The position numbers and the translations under genes are program-made. Shown here piece by piece: positions 1 to 8,689 of a stretch of 12,447 nt of DNA (its first letter is position 1; each line of letters begins with the position of its first letter). Source of the DNA: Larix sibirica. Its lineage: Eukaryota; Streptophyta; Pinopsida; Pinales; Pinaceae. The notes beneath the pieces are model-generated. The model worked only from the letters and a program-made list of their open reading frames with translations. It searched no databases and was not told the origin of the DNA. The DNA lies in NCBI GenBank assembly GCA_004151065.3, contig NWUY0300054621.1, forward strand, positions 1 to 12,447. Direction: 5' to 3'.

Positions 1-75
1 AAACCTTTCCTCAAGTTTAGGACTCTAAAAGGGGTTTGCACCTCAAGGGATTTGATCCCTCTTAGCGCTTCGTAG
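1..75 (+). CDS. Possible C-terminal end of a host gene entering from the left (uncertain)
   Basis: Frame 1 is open from the window edge to a TAG at 73-75 and would encode 24 residues ending in PLSASX-type sequence; no family can be recognised from so short a piece. The reasons for suspecting a gene end are indirect. The first 650 bases are less AT-rich than most of the window, and the sequence downstream is stop-rich and TG-rich like a plant 3' untranslated region. A strong candidate intron follows at 616-789. The reading frame could equally be chance, since open runs of 24 codons are common. Confidence 0.2.
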   Translation, partial: KPFLKFRTLKGVCTSRDLIPLSAS

Positions 76-1330
76 AACTGGAGTTAGATGGGTTTATACT
101 GGTGTAAGACAATGCTGCGGCTGGGTGAATCATATCTGGTACAATCACCTGAGTGGAAAAGGAGATGACTTACACTCAGTATTAATGAAAACTGTTGGAA
201 AGTTATATCACATTACTTGTATGCCGTTGATGCCATCTGCAGCTTGGTGTTTAGTCTGCTGTTCTTCAACAGATGGATGCACAAGTTCAACCTGTCATTG
301 CTGAAATATCACATGTATCAACTTTGATGCACTTTGCTTGTTTCTATTTCACATCTCTTCTTCTGTTCACGCTACATTCTTTTCTTTTGCGACTCTCATT
401 TAGTATCCTGCGTTTATCTGCTAGTTGAATCGACAAAAGTGGGGTATGGATGGTGTCTGAGCAGGGATAGTGGAATATCTGAAATATCTCACAGCATAAT
501 GTTCACAGCATTCTCAACTGCCGCTTTGTACTGGCAAAATCCTTGGATCTGGAGTTCTGATTGTGTGTTTCAACTGTGGTGGTTTGCAAGACTACTACTC
601 CATTCTTATCAGCAGGTAAGATGTAAGATAACGGGAGCTCTATGTTGAATGTGGATCTCAATTCTTATGTGATGTGATCATTGACCAATTGCAATGCTCA
701 GCTTTGGCACTTCTTCTGATTTTTTATTAATATCAGCAGAAATAAGGCCCTGGATTATTGATTATCATGTTTCTTTGTCATTGCTCCAGGCAAGGATACA
801 AATGGTGGGTACAAATGGGGGAGTAATGGTTTTCTTGACCACAAAATAGTGCACATTGTAACTATGCACCTTGGGATAAAATCCAGCTTGTAGCAGATAC
901 ATAATACGCTTTAAACCTGGTACCCGAACCACCTTCCTATTTTATATTTGTAGCTTTGCAGACAATTTGCATACCAACTGTTACACCTGCTAGCGTATCA
1001 TGACCAAACGATAATCAATTTAGTGATTACTAAACTGCGTAATGCAGAAAAAGAGAAAGTTTAAACCACCAAACCTATATAATAGGAGGAAGTTATCCAG
1101 TATGTGCTGAATGCACATCCTGCGGTCAACACTCACTCCAATTGTTAGAAATATTAATCTCTGTTTGTGAGTTGTTCATATCTTTCTATTTGTATCCACA
1201 TGTTGTGGATGATAACAATAAGCGAGTGCATGAATAAGATTGAAGAGGCTTGAAAAACCTGAAGCAAAGAACTGAATAAACATGGAAAAAACTGAAGTAG
1301 ATTATTGTTATTTTTAGCAATAAAAAAATT
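76..1330 (+). other. Probable 3' untranslated region or non-coding transcript segment
   Basis: No convincing coding frame covers this stretch. The longest open run (334-648) is rich in Cys, Trp and Phe and resembles no family I know. The block contains a candidate spliced intron (616-789), and AATAAA-type hexamers occur near 1275 (AATAAA) and 1319 (AATAAAAAA). These would be reasonable plant poly(A) signals for a transcript ending near 1330. The interpretation as a 3' UTR is inference; the alternative is ordinary intergenic sequence. Confidence 0.3.
616..789 (+). other. Candidate GT-AG intron (174 nt)
   Basis: The donor is CAG|GTAAGA at 613-621, a near-perfect plant 5' splice site. The acceptor is a T-rich tract followed by TTGCTCCAG ending at 789. 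The length of 174 nt is typical for plants, and the interior is T-rich as plant introns are. No coding frame clearly continues across the junction, so if real it probably lies in a 3' UTR or a non-coding RNA. Confidence 0.35.
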
Positions 1331-1439
1331 AAATAGGTTTTTTGAATTTTCACCTATCTCCATTTTCCTGTTTTAGATCAATTTCCCGACATGGTACTAG
1401 AACTAGAGCTTAGTGTCTGACTAATCTCACCTCATTCCA

Positions 1440-2000
1440 TTGCTCCTCTTAAGCCCTGTACACCATTGGGTACACTCCTCCTGCATGGACACTGTTGCAA
1501 CCCAGGCATCCCTGAGCTAACTCCAAGCCTCCATACCGGAATTCAAGCTACTCCATGCTGTCTAGGGCCTGATGCCCTCCTCCAAAATTCCCAACACTCC
1601 TCCCAAGTAGGGCATTCTCCATGCAAGCAAACCTCTCCATTTGGCGATCATGAAGGATGTCCTCCAAGTTGTCAAGAGAACTCCAATGCCCTAGGGAAGA
1701 ATGCCAAGCAAGCACCCGACTGAGGTCAAGCAACCACTGAGCAAGTTATCTCCACTGTGCAAATCCATCACGGACCATCTCCCATGCATCAATCCATCTT
1801 GGACCATCCAAGGGCTGAACATACACCATGTACCGCAAATCTCATGAAGCACTCACAAACACGGTGTAAACACTTTCGGAGTAGCCTGAAAGCTAACTAA
1901 TTTTATATTTTGGCATTAGGGAGTTTATTGTTGAGTAGATACACTATTTCTTGGGGCCTAAGGGCTATTTTCTTGGATTTCCTAACCATATAAAGGCAAA
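1440..2000 (+). repeat. LTR-like block, pyrimidine-rich then TATA-containing (decayed)
   Basis: Positions 1440-1860 are less AT-rich than the flanks and rich in CC and TCC on the + strand. Open runs exist on both strands (1466-1723 plus, 1548-1733 minus) but neither resembles a known protein. The composition shifts at about 1890 to T-rich DNA containing a TATA-box-like TATAAAGG at 1989-1996. A composition change leading into a TATA box is typical of the U3 part of plant LTRs. No matching second LTR, PBS or target-site duplication was found, so this is only a suggestion. A short direct repeat, AATCCATC followed by GGACCATC, occurs at 1762 and again at 1791. Confidence 0.25.
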
Positions 2001-2089
2001 TTTATGCATTTGAAGGATCTAATTGACACGTTTAAGGGGCCATATTTTATGAGGGGCTATTTCAAATGATTTATTTAAGCTTGAAAGAT

Positions 2090-2160
2090 TGTGTGCGCGC
2101 GCACGCACTTTTGTGTGTGAGTGCATGTGTGTGTGTATATGAGAGAGAGAGAGAGAGAGA
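2090..2160. repeat. Compound microsatellite (CG/TG)n-(GT)n-(GA)10
   Basis: The tract contains an 18-base strictly alternating purine-pyrimidine run built on GTGCGCGCGCAC (2091-2108) and a GT-rich segment. A second alternating run follows at 2121-2141, then an uninterrupted (GA)10 at 2141-2160. The GT and GA units are common in plant nuclear DNA. The CG-rich core is unusual because CpG is normally depleted in methylated repeat DNA. Confidence 0.9.
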
Positions 2161-3332
2161 CCTGTTGCAACTACTTTTTGAAGGTAGATGGCAAGCCAAA
2201 TATCACTATTCTAGATGTGTCTCAAAAGGAAAGGTAGTAGAACGTGGCAAGTTGTGTCAGTAAGGGAAAAAATATGTGGTAGATAAATTTCCACTTGAAG
2301 AAGAAAAAAAATGCACGATACTCAATGATGTTGAAGAGAGTGGTGTTGGTGATGATGGGGTGGTGGGGTGGTGGCTTCTTAAATGTAGCCTATAAGGCGT
2401 GGCCTCTAGATTCCAAACAAAGAGTGACTTTGGAAGAGATTCTCAAGATGGTTCGTTCTCTAGGTGAATTTGTGGCCCTAGTACTAGTCTATGATTTTCA
2501 CCTTCAATATGAGGGTGATGGCAGATGGCAGCTAGATGGAGTGATATTCACAGTTGTATAGGTGGATACTACCTTAAGTATGAGGATACCTAAGGGTGAT
2601 GAAAACTTGATGAATTGTGTCAGAGAAGAGTAGAAGTAGAAAATGTGTGATGCTGTTTGTCTTCTTAACAAAAACAAAAGAGGTTTATATGACATTATAC
2701 AAAATACATTGGCTGCGATTATACTCGGATGGCAGTTCATCACCATAATCTCCATAGGTTTTTCTTTCAAATTCTTCTACACATTTTGTTTGACTCTTAA
2801 ACTTCAAAAACATTGTATATATGATTGACCATTGATAAAGCAAGACAAAATACAACTTTTATTACTAGCTTTAACAAAATACAAGACGTAAGGAGGAGCA
2901 ATCTTCTTTTGGTTTCATGATCAAAGGAACATACAATTCAAAGGGATACCGTGCCTTTCCTTTTTGTTTTTTATTTAAATCTAGCTTTTCTCAATAGTCA
3001 AATACTACTTTAGGAAAGATGGCGTCTTTGACAACCTTGCTTGTATTCATCAGATTTGATTGAGGAAGCTAGGTCACTTGCCTGGTCAAAATGGTCCGTC
3101 ATTTTCCTCATCTAATCCTCCCCTAGGAGACTATCAGGAGGGAAGAGTAGTGGCCACGAAGGAGGCATCTCCTTAACTATCTCCACGTCAAAGGCACCCC
3201 TGCTCCCCATGGGAGGTGAAGCAGGGACATTTGAAAATCGATTAAAGCATGCTTGATCCTTCATAGGTTCTACTCATTGGTGTGTGGACATGTGATTTGT
3301 CCATGTTTTGCTTGAGAAGCTTCTTCCTTCAA
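2161..3332. other. No recognisable gene
   Basis: Short open runs exist at 2295-2561 plus, 2504-2770 minus and 2643-2828 plus. They overlap one another and carry no motif I recognise. A G-rich tract lies at 2357-2374. The minus-strand sequence directly below 3333 is where the rest of the protein downstream of the zinc knuckle should lie, but I could not follow a convincing frame there. Confidence 0.5.
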
Positions 3333-3945
3333 ACAAGATGCTGCCAAGTGCCCATGTTTGAAAGAAAACTTGAAATAGAAAGCAATATGTTTTTAATCTA
3401 ATCCTTGTGTCTAGTGGTAGTTCTCATAGTCCAACACGATATTTTGAGGAATACCCTTGCATAAACTACTATAAGTGCAGATTTGGGTAGCTATAAACAT
3501 TGTTAAATCTCCTATTTGTAGGGCCATGATAATATACTTAATTTTAGTGCTATCAATGGTCTCAAGAGATTTATAGTGCCAATATTCAAGGCGGAGATTG
3601 AGCATTCTTACTTGGATTAGAACCAAGGATAAGAATTTAATATGTATGTTGAAGCCTAGCTTCCACAATTTCATAAAGAGGCCAACTTTAGCCACAAACT
3701 AAGGGCCATTGCCAACAATGAATGCTCTATTTGCTAGAGAGAAATTCCAAGATGAAAAATTCTTTGGCATAAGGGTGGATCACCATTTTCTCCTTACGGA
3801 ATGAACCCCATGCATTGAAGATTTAGGCCCAAAGATCCTTAAGCTTTGTCCAAAAGCTATTGAATATGCAAATCATTCCATGTTTCAAGAAATAATCTTC
3901 TTCTTCCTTAACCCATGGTGGTCCAACTTTAGAGATGGAGTTGAT
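3333..3945 (-). pseudogene. Decayed DUF4283 plus zinc-knuckle protein (LINE ORF1-like)
   Basis: Reading the minus strand from 3945 downward, one frame gives a PPWVKEEEDYF segment, then HGMICIFNSFW, then IHPYAKEFFILEF, the layout of the N-terminal half of plant DUF4283 proteins. A frameshift near 3735 moves the reading to the frame containing the NGP-stop-FV position and VGLFMKLW. The LEYWHYKSLETI block (core of the domain) and GIPQNIVLDYENYH follow. In the same frame, after stops at 3413-3411 and 3395-3393, comes a knuckle-like FKHGHLAASC ending at 3333; its His and last Cys are kept but the first two Cys positions read Phe and Ser. DUF4283 with a CCHC_4-type knuckle is known from ORF1 of plant L1-like LINEs and related host proteins. 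Several stops and at least one frameshift make it non-functional. No reverse transcriptase was found beside it. The domain call rests on remembered family patterns. Confidence 0.7.
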
Positions 3946-5330
3946 GCATCCTTATCAATGCAAAAGGATGGAACAAAGATATGTTTTGGGAGCAAGAGGG
4001 AATCCTTGAAAGAAAAAACCTTGCCACAAGATGCATGGTTTGAGGGGGACCATTTGACATTCACAAGATCAAAGATGGAGATAGATGGAAATGGTAAGAC
4101 CCACCCGCAACCTCCATTCTTTTTCCTAATTAAGGATTAACTCTCTCTTCTTTGCTTCAGGTTGTGCCACACTTTGTGGGGCACCCCTACAAACCTATTT
4201 TTGCAAAATTCCCAAAGATTGGGAGTCCATCTTTGCTGCTCTCGGGCTCCCTATATTATATGATTGTGGTTCTATATGATGGATGATTAGAGGAAAATAT
4301 GTTGATTACTATATGCCATACCATGATGATGATAATGATGTGTACCCTATGAAAATTTGAACAAGACTGTTTTGTGATTGTCTGATGGGTATAGCTAGCC
4401 ATATTAACCCTTAGGTTGACGAGGGTGAAAGATGTGTAGTTTATTTATTAGCCAAGTCACCAAGGTTACCCTTGGTATTGTTAAGAGATTTTACCCCCTC
4501 CTTCAAGTCCACATTTGCCTTTATCCATTATCCAAGTAACTCTATTAATTGGTTTATCTCCTCTAGTTAAGGCTTGATGGATGGATTCTAGACCTCTCCC
4601 CTTTGTGATCTCTTCACCAAGAAGACCTCCCCGTTATCCCTTGTCTCTTGGGCAATATTGTATTGTGGTTGTCTTGTGACAGTTCGAGAAGTTTCCTTGT
4701 AGACCCCGGGGATGGACTGCTTATCAAGTAAAGAGAGTTGTCGTGGAGCAATGATCCCCCTAGAATGTTGGCATGAAAGTCTGTTCATCGCTATGCACGA
4801 AAAATAAACTAGGGCATGTGAAAAAGATCCTAGTCGAAGACTCCTTGTACCTGCAAAAAGCCAAAGTCAAAGTTGAAGACCAATTGAAGACAAAAAGTCA
4901 AATCTAGAGAAAATCAAGGCAAGAAAAACTTGACAAGGAAGAAGGCCTAAAAAATAAAAGGAAAATGAAAAGGCCATGGTCTCAAATACAAAAGAAGTAC
5001 AAGAAAGAAGTCTAGCAAATCAAATGAAGACTTTGTCCAAGAAGACCAAGTCCAAGTAGAGCTAGAAAAGTCAAAGTAATGGGGAAAGTTTGATTGCTAA
5101 TGGTTAGGTGGGGGGTTACCTCACTGTACAATCTCCCATCTGTGAGACACATCTCTAGTGTTTGTCATAATGGTGAAGAACTCAGAGTTTCCCTTTTCCC
5201 TCTTGTCCAAGAATCCATTAGTCTCCTTGCACTAGAACTTTCATTTGACCATGATTATCTCCATCCCGAAGGAGAGATTAGCTCTTATTAATGCCTTGGT
5301 GTTGTCTTAGTACTGGTTAATGGATAACTC
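3946..5330. other. Unassigned sequence, including a purine-rich tract at 4830-5090
   Basis: No gene can be named. In the + strand, frame 2 from about 4150 to 4700 keeps a protein-like flavour (for example VDEGERCVVYLLAKSP at about 4420-4460) but has about six stops in 180 codons, only slightly fewer than chance. Positions 4830-5090 are strongly purine-rich, with many AAG, GAA and AAGTCAAA units. Read as protein they would be Lys/Gln/Glu-rich, with stops. A minus-strand open run at 4588-4788 and plus-strand runs at 3880-4140 and 5094-5291 have no recognisable motif. Confidence 0.4.
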
Positions 5331-5443
5331 GTGCATCCCATGAACCTGTTTGAAGATATCTATGTGGTTGGTATATCATCATGCAGGGCATGCCGCATGA
5401 CTGGCTATATATATGAGTCAATTATTGACGACCACTTGCATTT

Positions 5444-5899
5444 TTGTATTTGTCCACATGGACACTCTTTGTTGCTAGTCCATCAACGATGTATGACACA
5501 AGTCTACATCATCCAATCAATACATTGGAGTTTATCAGCCATATTATATTTCTTACAATGCCAATTTTCAATGCTTCAAGGTGGCCAAATGGGGTATGCT
5601 ATAACTTGATTTGTACTTGGTATAATTTTATTCCAAGGACATTTTTTGGCTACCCATTTGTCCCTTTATCTAGACATGTGCCATTAGATTGATCAAATTT
5701 GCCACAAATCAATCAATTTGAAAAAGGTTGTGGGGTTTTTGTTAGTGACTACAATACAGATTTTCATGAACATGCTTACTGGACCAAAACTTGGTATTTT
5801 TCGATCCGAGAGATGTTTTGGATTCCAATCAAAGAGTCATTTCATCCTAGCTACTTGCATGTCAAAACATCCTCACCAATTGGGAAAGATCTGGATTAG
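5444..5899 (+). pseudogene. Unidentified open stretch, two same-frame segments separated by a stop
   Basis: Frame 2 is open from 5444 to a TGA at 5690-5692, then again from 5693 to a TAG at 5897-5899, giving about 150 codons with a single internal stop. In DNA this AT-rich, that is longer than usual for noise. The residues include aromatic-rich patches such as FHEHAYWTKTWYFS and FGYPFVPLSRHV. I recognise no domain. A frame-3 run (5331-5609) overlaps the first half and is no more convincing. It may be the remnant of a retroelement protein lying just before the LTR-like block that follows, but that is inference. Confidence 0.25.
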
Positions 5900-5979
5900 A
5901 AGTTGCACTCAGTTAGTAGACAACCTACAAAATTTCATGAAAGTGCACGGGAAGCTTTCAATTGGTATTTTTGACAATG

Positions 5980-7260
5980 TTTTGACATAATTGGGATCAT
6001 TTTGATCCTATTACACACATCCAACATCAAATGGGTGGACGTTAGCATCCTACACCATTTTCCAAGCATTGAGGGTTAAAACATGCTTATTTTGGATTAA
6101 TTATGGCTTAGACTATGATTTTAATTAAAAGATTCCTAAGTCTAGCTTAATTAATTTATAAAAATAAAAAGTGCACAAGAGCTTCTAATTTTATTTTGAG
6201 ATTGCACTTTTTAATTATTTTGAAAAATTAAATTATTTTTCTTAAGTAATTTTAATTAAAAATGAGCATGGCACATATGTGGAGGCAGAAATATATTATT
6301 TTATCTTAATGAATCAAGAAGAATTTGGATCAAGGGCCGGTATTTAAAAGTCAACAAACAATCAAGTCAGATCCAAGAATTTGGGTCCAAGCACATGGAT
6401 CGATCCTCCGCCAAGCCACACGTGAGGGCCTCCAAGGAACTCGTTTTGGTCCAAAGGGGCAAAATTTATTCAACCCGAGGTATTTTTACAAGATGGTTAG
6501 CTTTTGGACCCTTGTATTTGGTCCTTGCCCCTTGTCTTTGGCAATGACCCATGGTATTTGACACTTTTTAATCATTTTCCCTTAAAGAAGAGTGAATGCG
6601 CCCTCCTTGGGTAGACTTGTTCAACAATTTTTTAATATTTTTGTAAATTGAGAAGAGATCTAAGCCTTTGATAGCTATATCTTCTTGAAATCATCCAAAT
6701 TGGAAAATATTTTTTTATTGTAATCACTTTTCACTCTTCAAAGGCCTAAGGTGCCCTCCTTGTGTTATAAAATGAGAGGTATTAGCCTTAGCAAATGGTT
6801 GATTTTTTTTAAGAATAAAATCATTCTACTATTTTTCTTCTTCCAAGTGGCTTTTGTCTATGGTAAATTTTTTGGGATTTATGGAATGATTCAAGCTATT
6901 GATGAAGGTGTAGTAAGCTTCTCTCGAGGTATAAATCTATTGATTTTTATTTACATAATTGAGTTTATGCTAGTTAGAGATGAATTGAATGTTTTCTTTC
7001 TTCTTCTCAATTAGTATTTTGATCAATCATTTGAATAACTAATTTTGCTAACCTTGTTCTCCTTACTTTCTTGTGGATTGTGTTTACCTTTTCTTGATCT
7101 AGGTTTGCAAGGTACAAGCAAGGTTAAGGGATTGAAGAATGCTTTGATGGAGGCCATGCACTTCATTGGGTGTCCCTCCTTTTGATGGGTTTTCAAACAC
7201 TTTATTAAACCCTCATCATATTCCTTGGCTCCATTGCCTAATTATTTCACTGTGGCACTA
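5980..7260 (+). repeat. AT-rich LTR-like block with hairpins and a TATA box
   Basis: The block opens near TGTTTTGACATAATTGGG with the inverted repeat GGATCA-TTT-TGATCC at 5994-6008. It runs through a very AT-rich segment containing an 11-bp-arm hairpin (6165-6213) and reaches a TATAAAA at 6766-6772 in the sequence GTTATAAAATGAGAGG. T- and CT-rich sequence follows. A hairpin-rich U3, then a TATA box, then a T/CT-rich R-U5 is a common LTR arrangement in plants. No clear PBS follows and no partner LTR was found in the window. Edges are approximate. Open runs inside it (6325-6561, 6751-7014) look like noise. Confidence 0.3.
6766..6772 (+). promoter_or_regulatory. TATA-box-like sequence
   Basis: TATAAAA lies in a G/A-rich context (ATGAGAGG just downstream) inside the LTR-like block. 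It could be the core promoter of a former LTR, but such heptamers also occur by chance in AT-rich DNA. Confidence 0.25.
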
Positions 7261-8640
7261 GTATACAAGCTTGAAATTGGTAATGATTTTTTTTTTCCTA
7301 AAATTTTCTTCCAGTAAAAATTTCTAAAATTTCTTCTTCTTTTACGTGTGCTTGGATCAATCCCAAGTTAAGATCTTTAAGGGTAAAAAGTATTTCTATG
7401 AAAAATTTTGGGTTGAAGAAAATTAAAAAAAAAACCTAGATCTATTTTATTTTTCTCCTAAACTAGCCAAGATCTTAGGTTTCAAAATTTTCCCAAGCAT
7501 GTTTTTAATTCAAATGGTATTTTCATTAAAGATCACAAGCATTTGCAAGAGCTAGTTCTCTCAAATTTGGTTTTCAATACCAATATGGATAGTTGTTCTT
7601 GTACAAGAAGATCTCTTGCCTATGAATGACTAATCTTTCAAAATATTTGGTGAGCTAGTTCCTTCAAATTTGGTTTTCAATACTAATATGGATAGTTGTT
7701 CTTGTACAAGAAGATCTCTTGTATGCTTCCTATGAATGATTAATCTTTCAAAATATTGTAGCCAAATCTTGATGTAAAATTTATCTTCTAACCCTAACGT
7801 CCATATATTACTTCTAGCTTGGAGTTTTAATTTATAGCATATCTTATCAAGGCTTAAAGGCCCCCAAAACCCTCAACGTCCTCAAATCCATGGATACCAG
7901 CTACACTTTTGGGCATCTCTCTGAAATCGGTCTCCCTTCGAGACTTCTATTTTGTCATTTTGAAAAATTAATTTTAATATTTTGAGGATTTAAATGTTGA
8001 AATTTTAAAACCAAGAAAATCGATAGATCCTCACCGCTCCCTTCAAAGAGGCCATCTTACTCCCAACGTTGATTTTCATGATAATATAAGTGCTTTCTCT
8101 TGATTGATGTCGGCAGGCTTTGCAAATTTGTTATGCACTTCATAATAATGTTGACCTCAAATCTAATAAAGAATCGTTGGTACATATTTGACGTTTTGGT
8201 TTGGAGTTTGTTTTATGGTTATCAAATCAACTTAAATATGAAGCTTTGGAATCCATATCTATTGTTAAAACTCAAAAGAATCTAATGCTTCCAATTTTTA
8301 ATGTAAAGTTTATAATTTACATTGATATGATCAATGGTTAACTTGAAAATGATCAGATTTGCAGTCATTCCAAACTCCAAAATTGATGATTCACCCTTGA
8401 GTCTAGTTGATCTTCAAATCCACTTTGCAATGTTGTATAATCTTAACTTTTTTGAGATCGTCTGACTATTGTAACTCACTATTTGATGCTAGTGAAATTA
8501 TAAAAAGGGTCATTTTTGGGTATTTTCTCATACTCATGTTCAGGTTTTAAAAACTAAAATAATTGCAATTATGCTTAAAGTACACTGAAATCCCAAATCT
8601 CTCTCACTAAGTAAGATACCAAACTGTTCAGATCTGCTCT
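7261..8640. other. No recognisable gene; contains the tandem duplication
   Basis: This is AT-rich sequence with frequent stops in all frames. The only clear structure is the duplication at 7549-7757. The open run at 8100-8285 encodes a hydrophobic peptide with no motif and is best ignored. Confidence 0.5.
7549..7757. repeat. Tandem duplication of about 100 bp
   Basis: Copy 1 is 7549-7647 (99 bp, plus a 4-base joint) and copy 2 is 7652-7757 (106 bp). Both begin GAGCTAGTTC and end CTTTCAAAATATT. They differ by a few substitutions and by a 7-base insertion (TATGCTT) in copy 2. Each copy carries the 14-bp perfect palindrome TTCTTGTACAAGAA (7596-7609 and 7699-7712). The high identity against a decayed background suggests a comparatively recent duplication. 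Confidence 0.92.
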
Positions 8641-8656
8641 TATATTTTGGTAAGCT

Positions 8657-8688
8657 TGTTTGTTTTTTTTGTTTTGTTTTGTTTTTTT
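8657..8688. repeat. T-rich simple repeat with GTTTT units
   Basis: The run is made of T tracts broken by single G bases, including two consecutive GTTTT units. It is ordinary low-complexity DNA. Confidence 0.8.
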
Positions 8689-8689
8689 A

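Noticed and set aside
334-648. 104-codon open run at the left end
   Set aside because: It lacks domain features, begins at a non-ATG codon (TTG), and runs across the strong splice donor at 616. It is more likely untranslated sequence.
1466-1733. Overlapping open runs on both strands
   Set aside because: Both arise from less AT-rich, stop-poor sequence. Neither shows a recognisable motif, and the + strand composition (CC/TCC-rich) explains the frames.
3880-4140. Plus-strand 86-codon open run
   Set aside because: Its first part is antisense to the DUF4283 relic and it shows no recognisable domain.
4150-4700. Frame 2 as an ancient gene
   Set aside because: The stop density is only slightly below chance for this base composition and no motif is recognisable.
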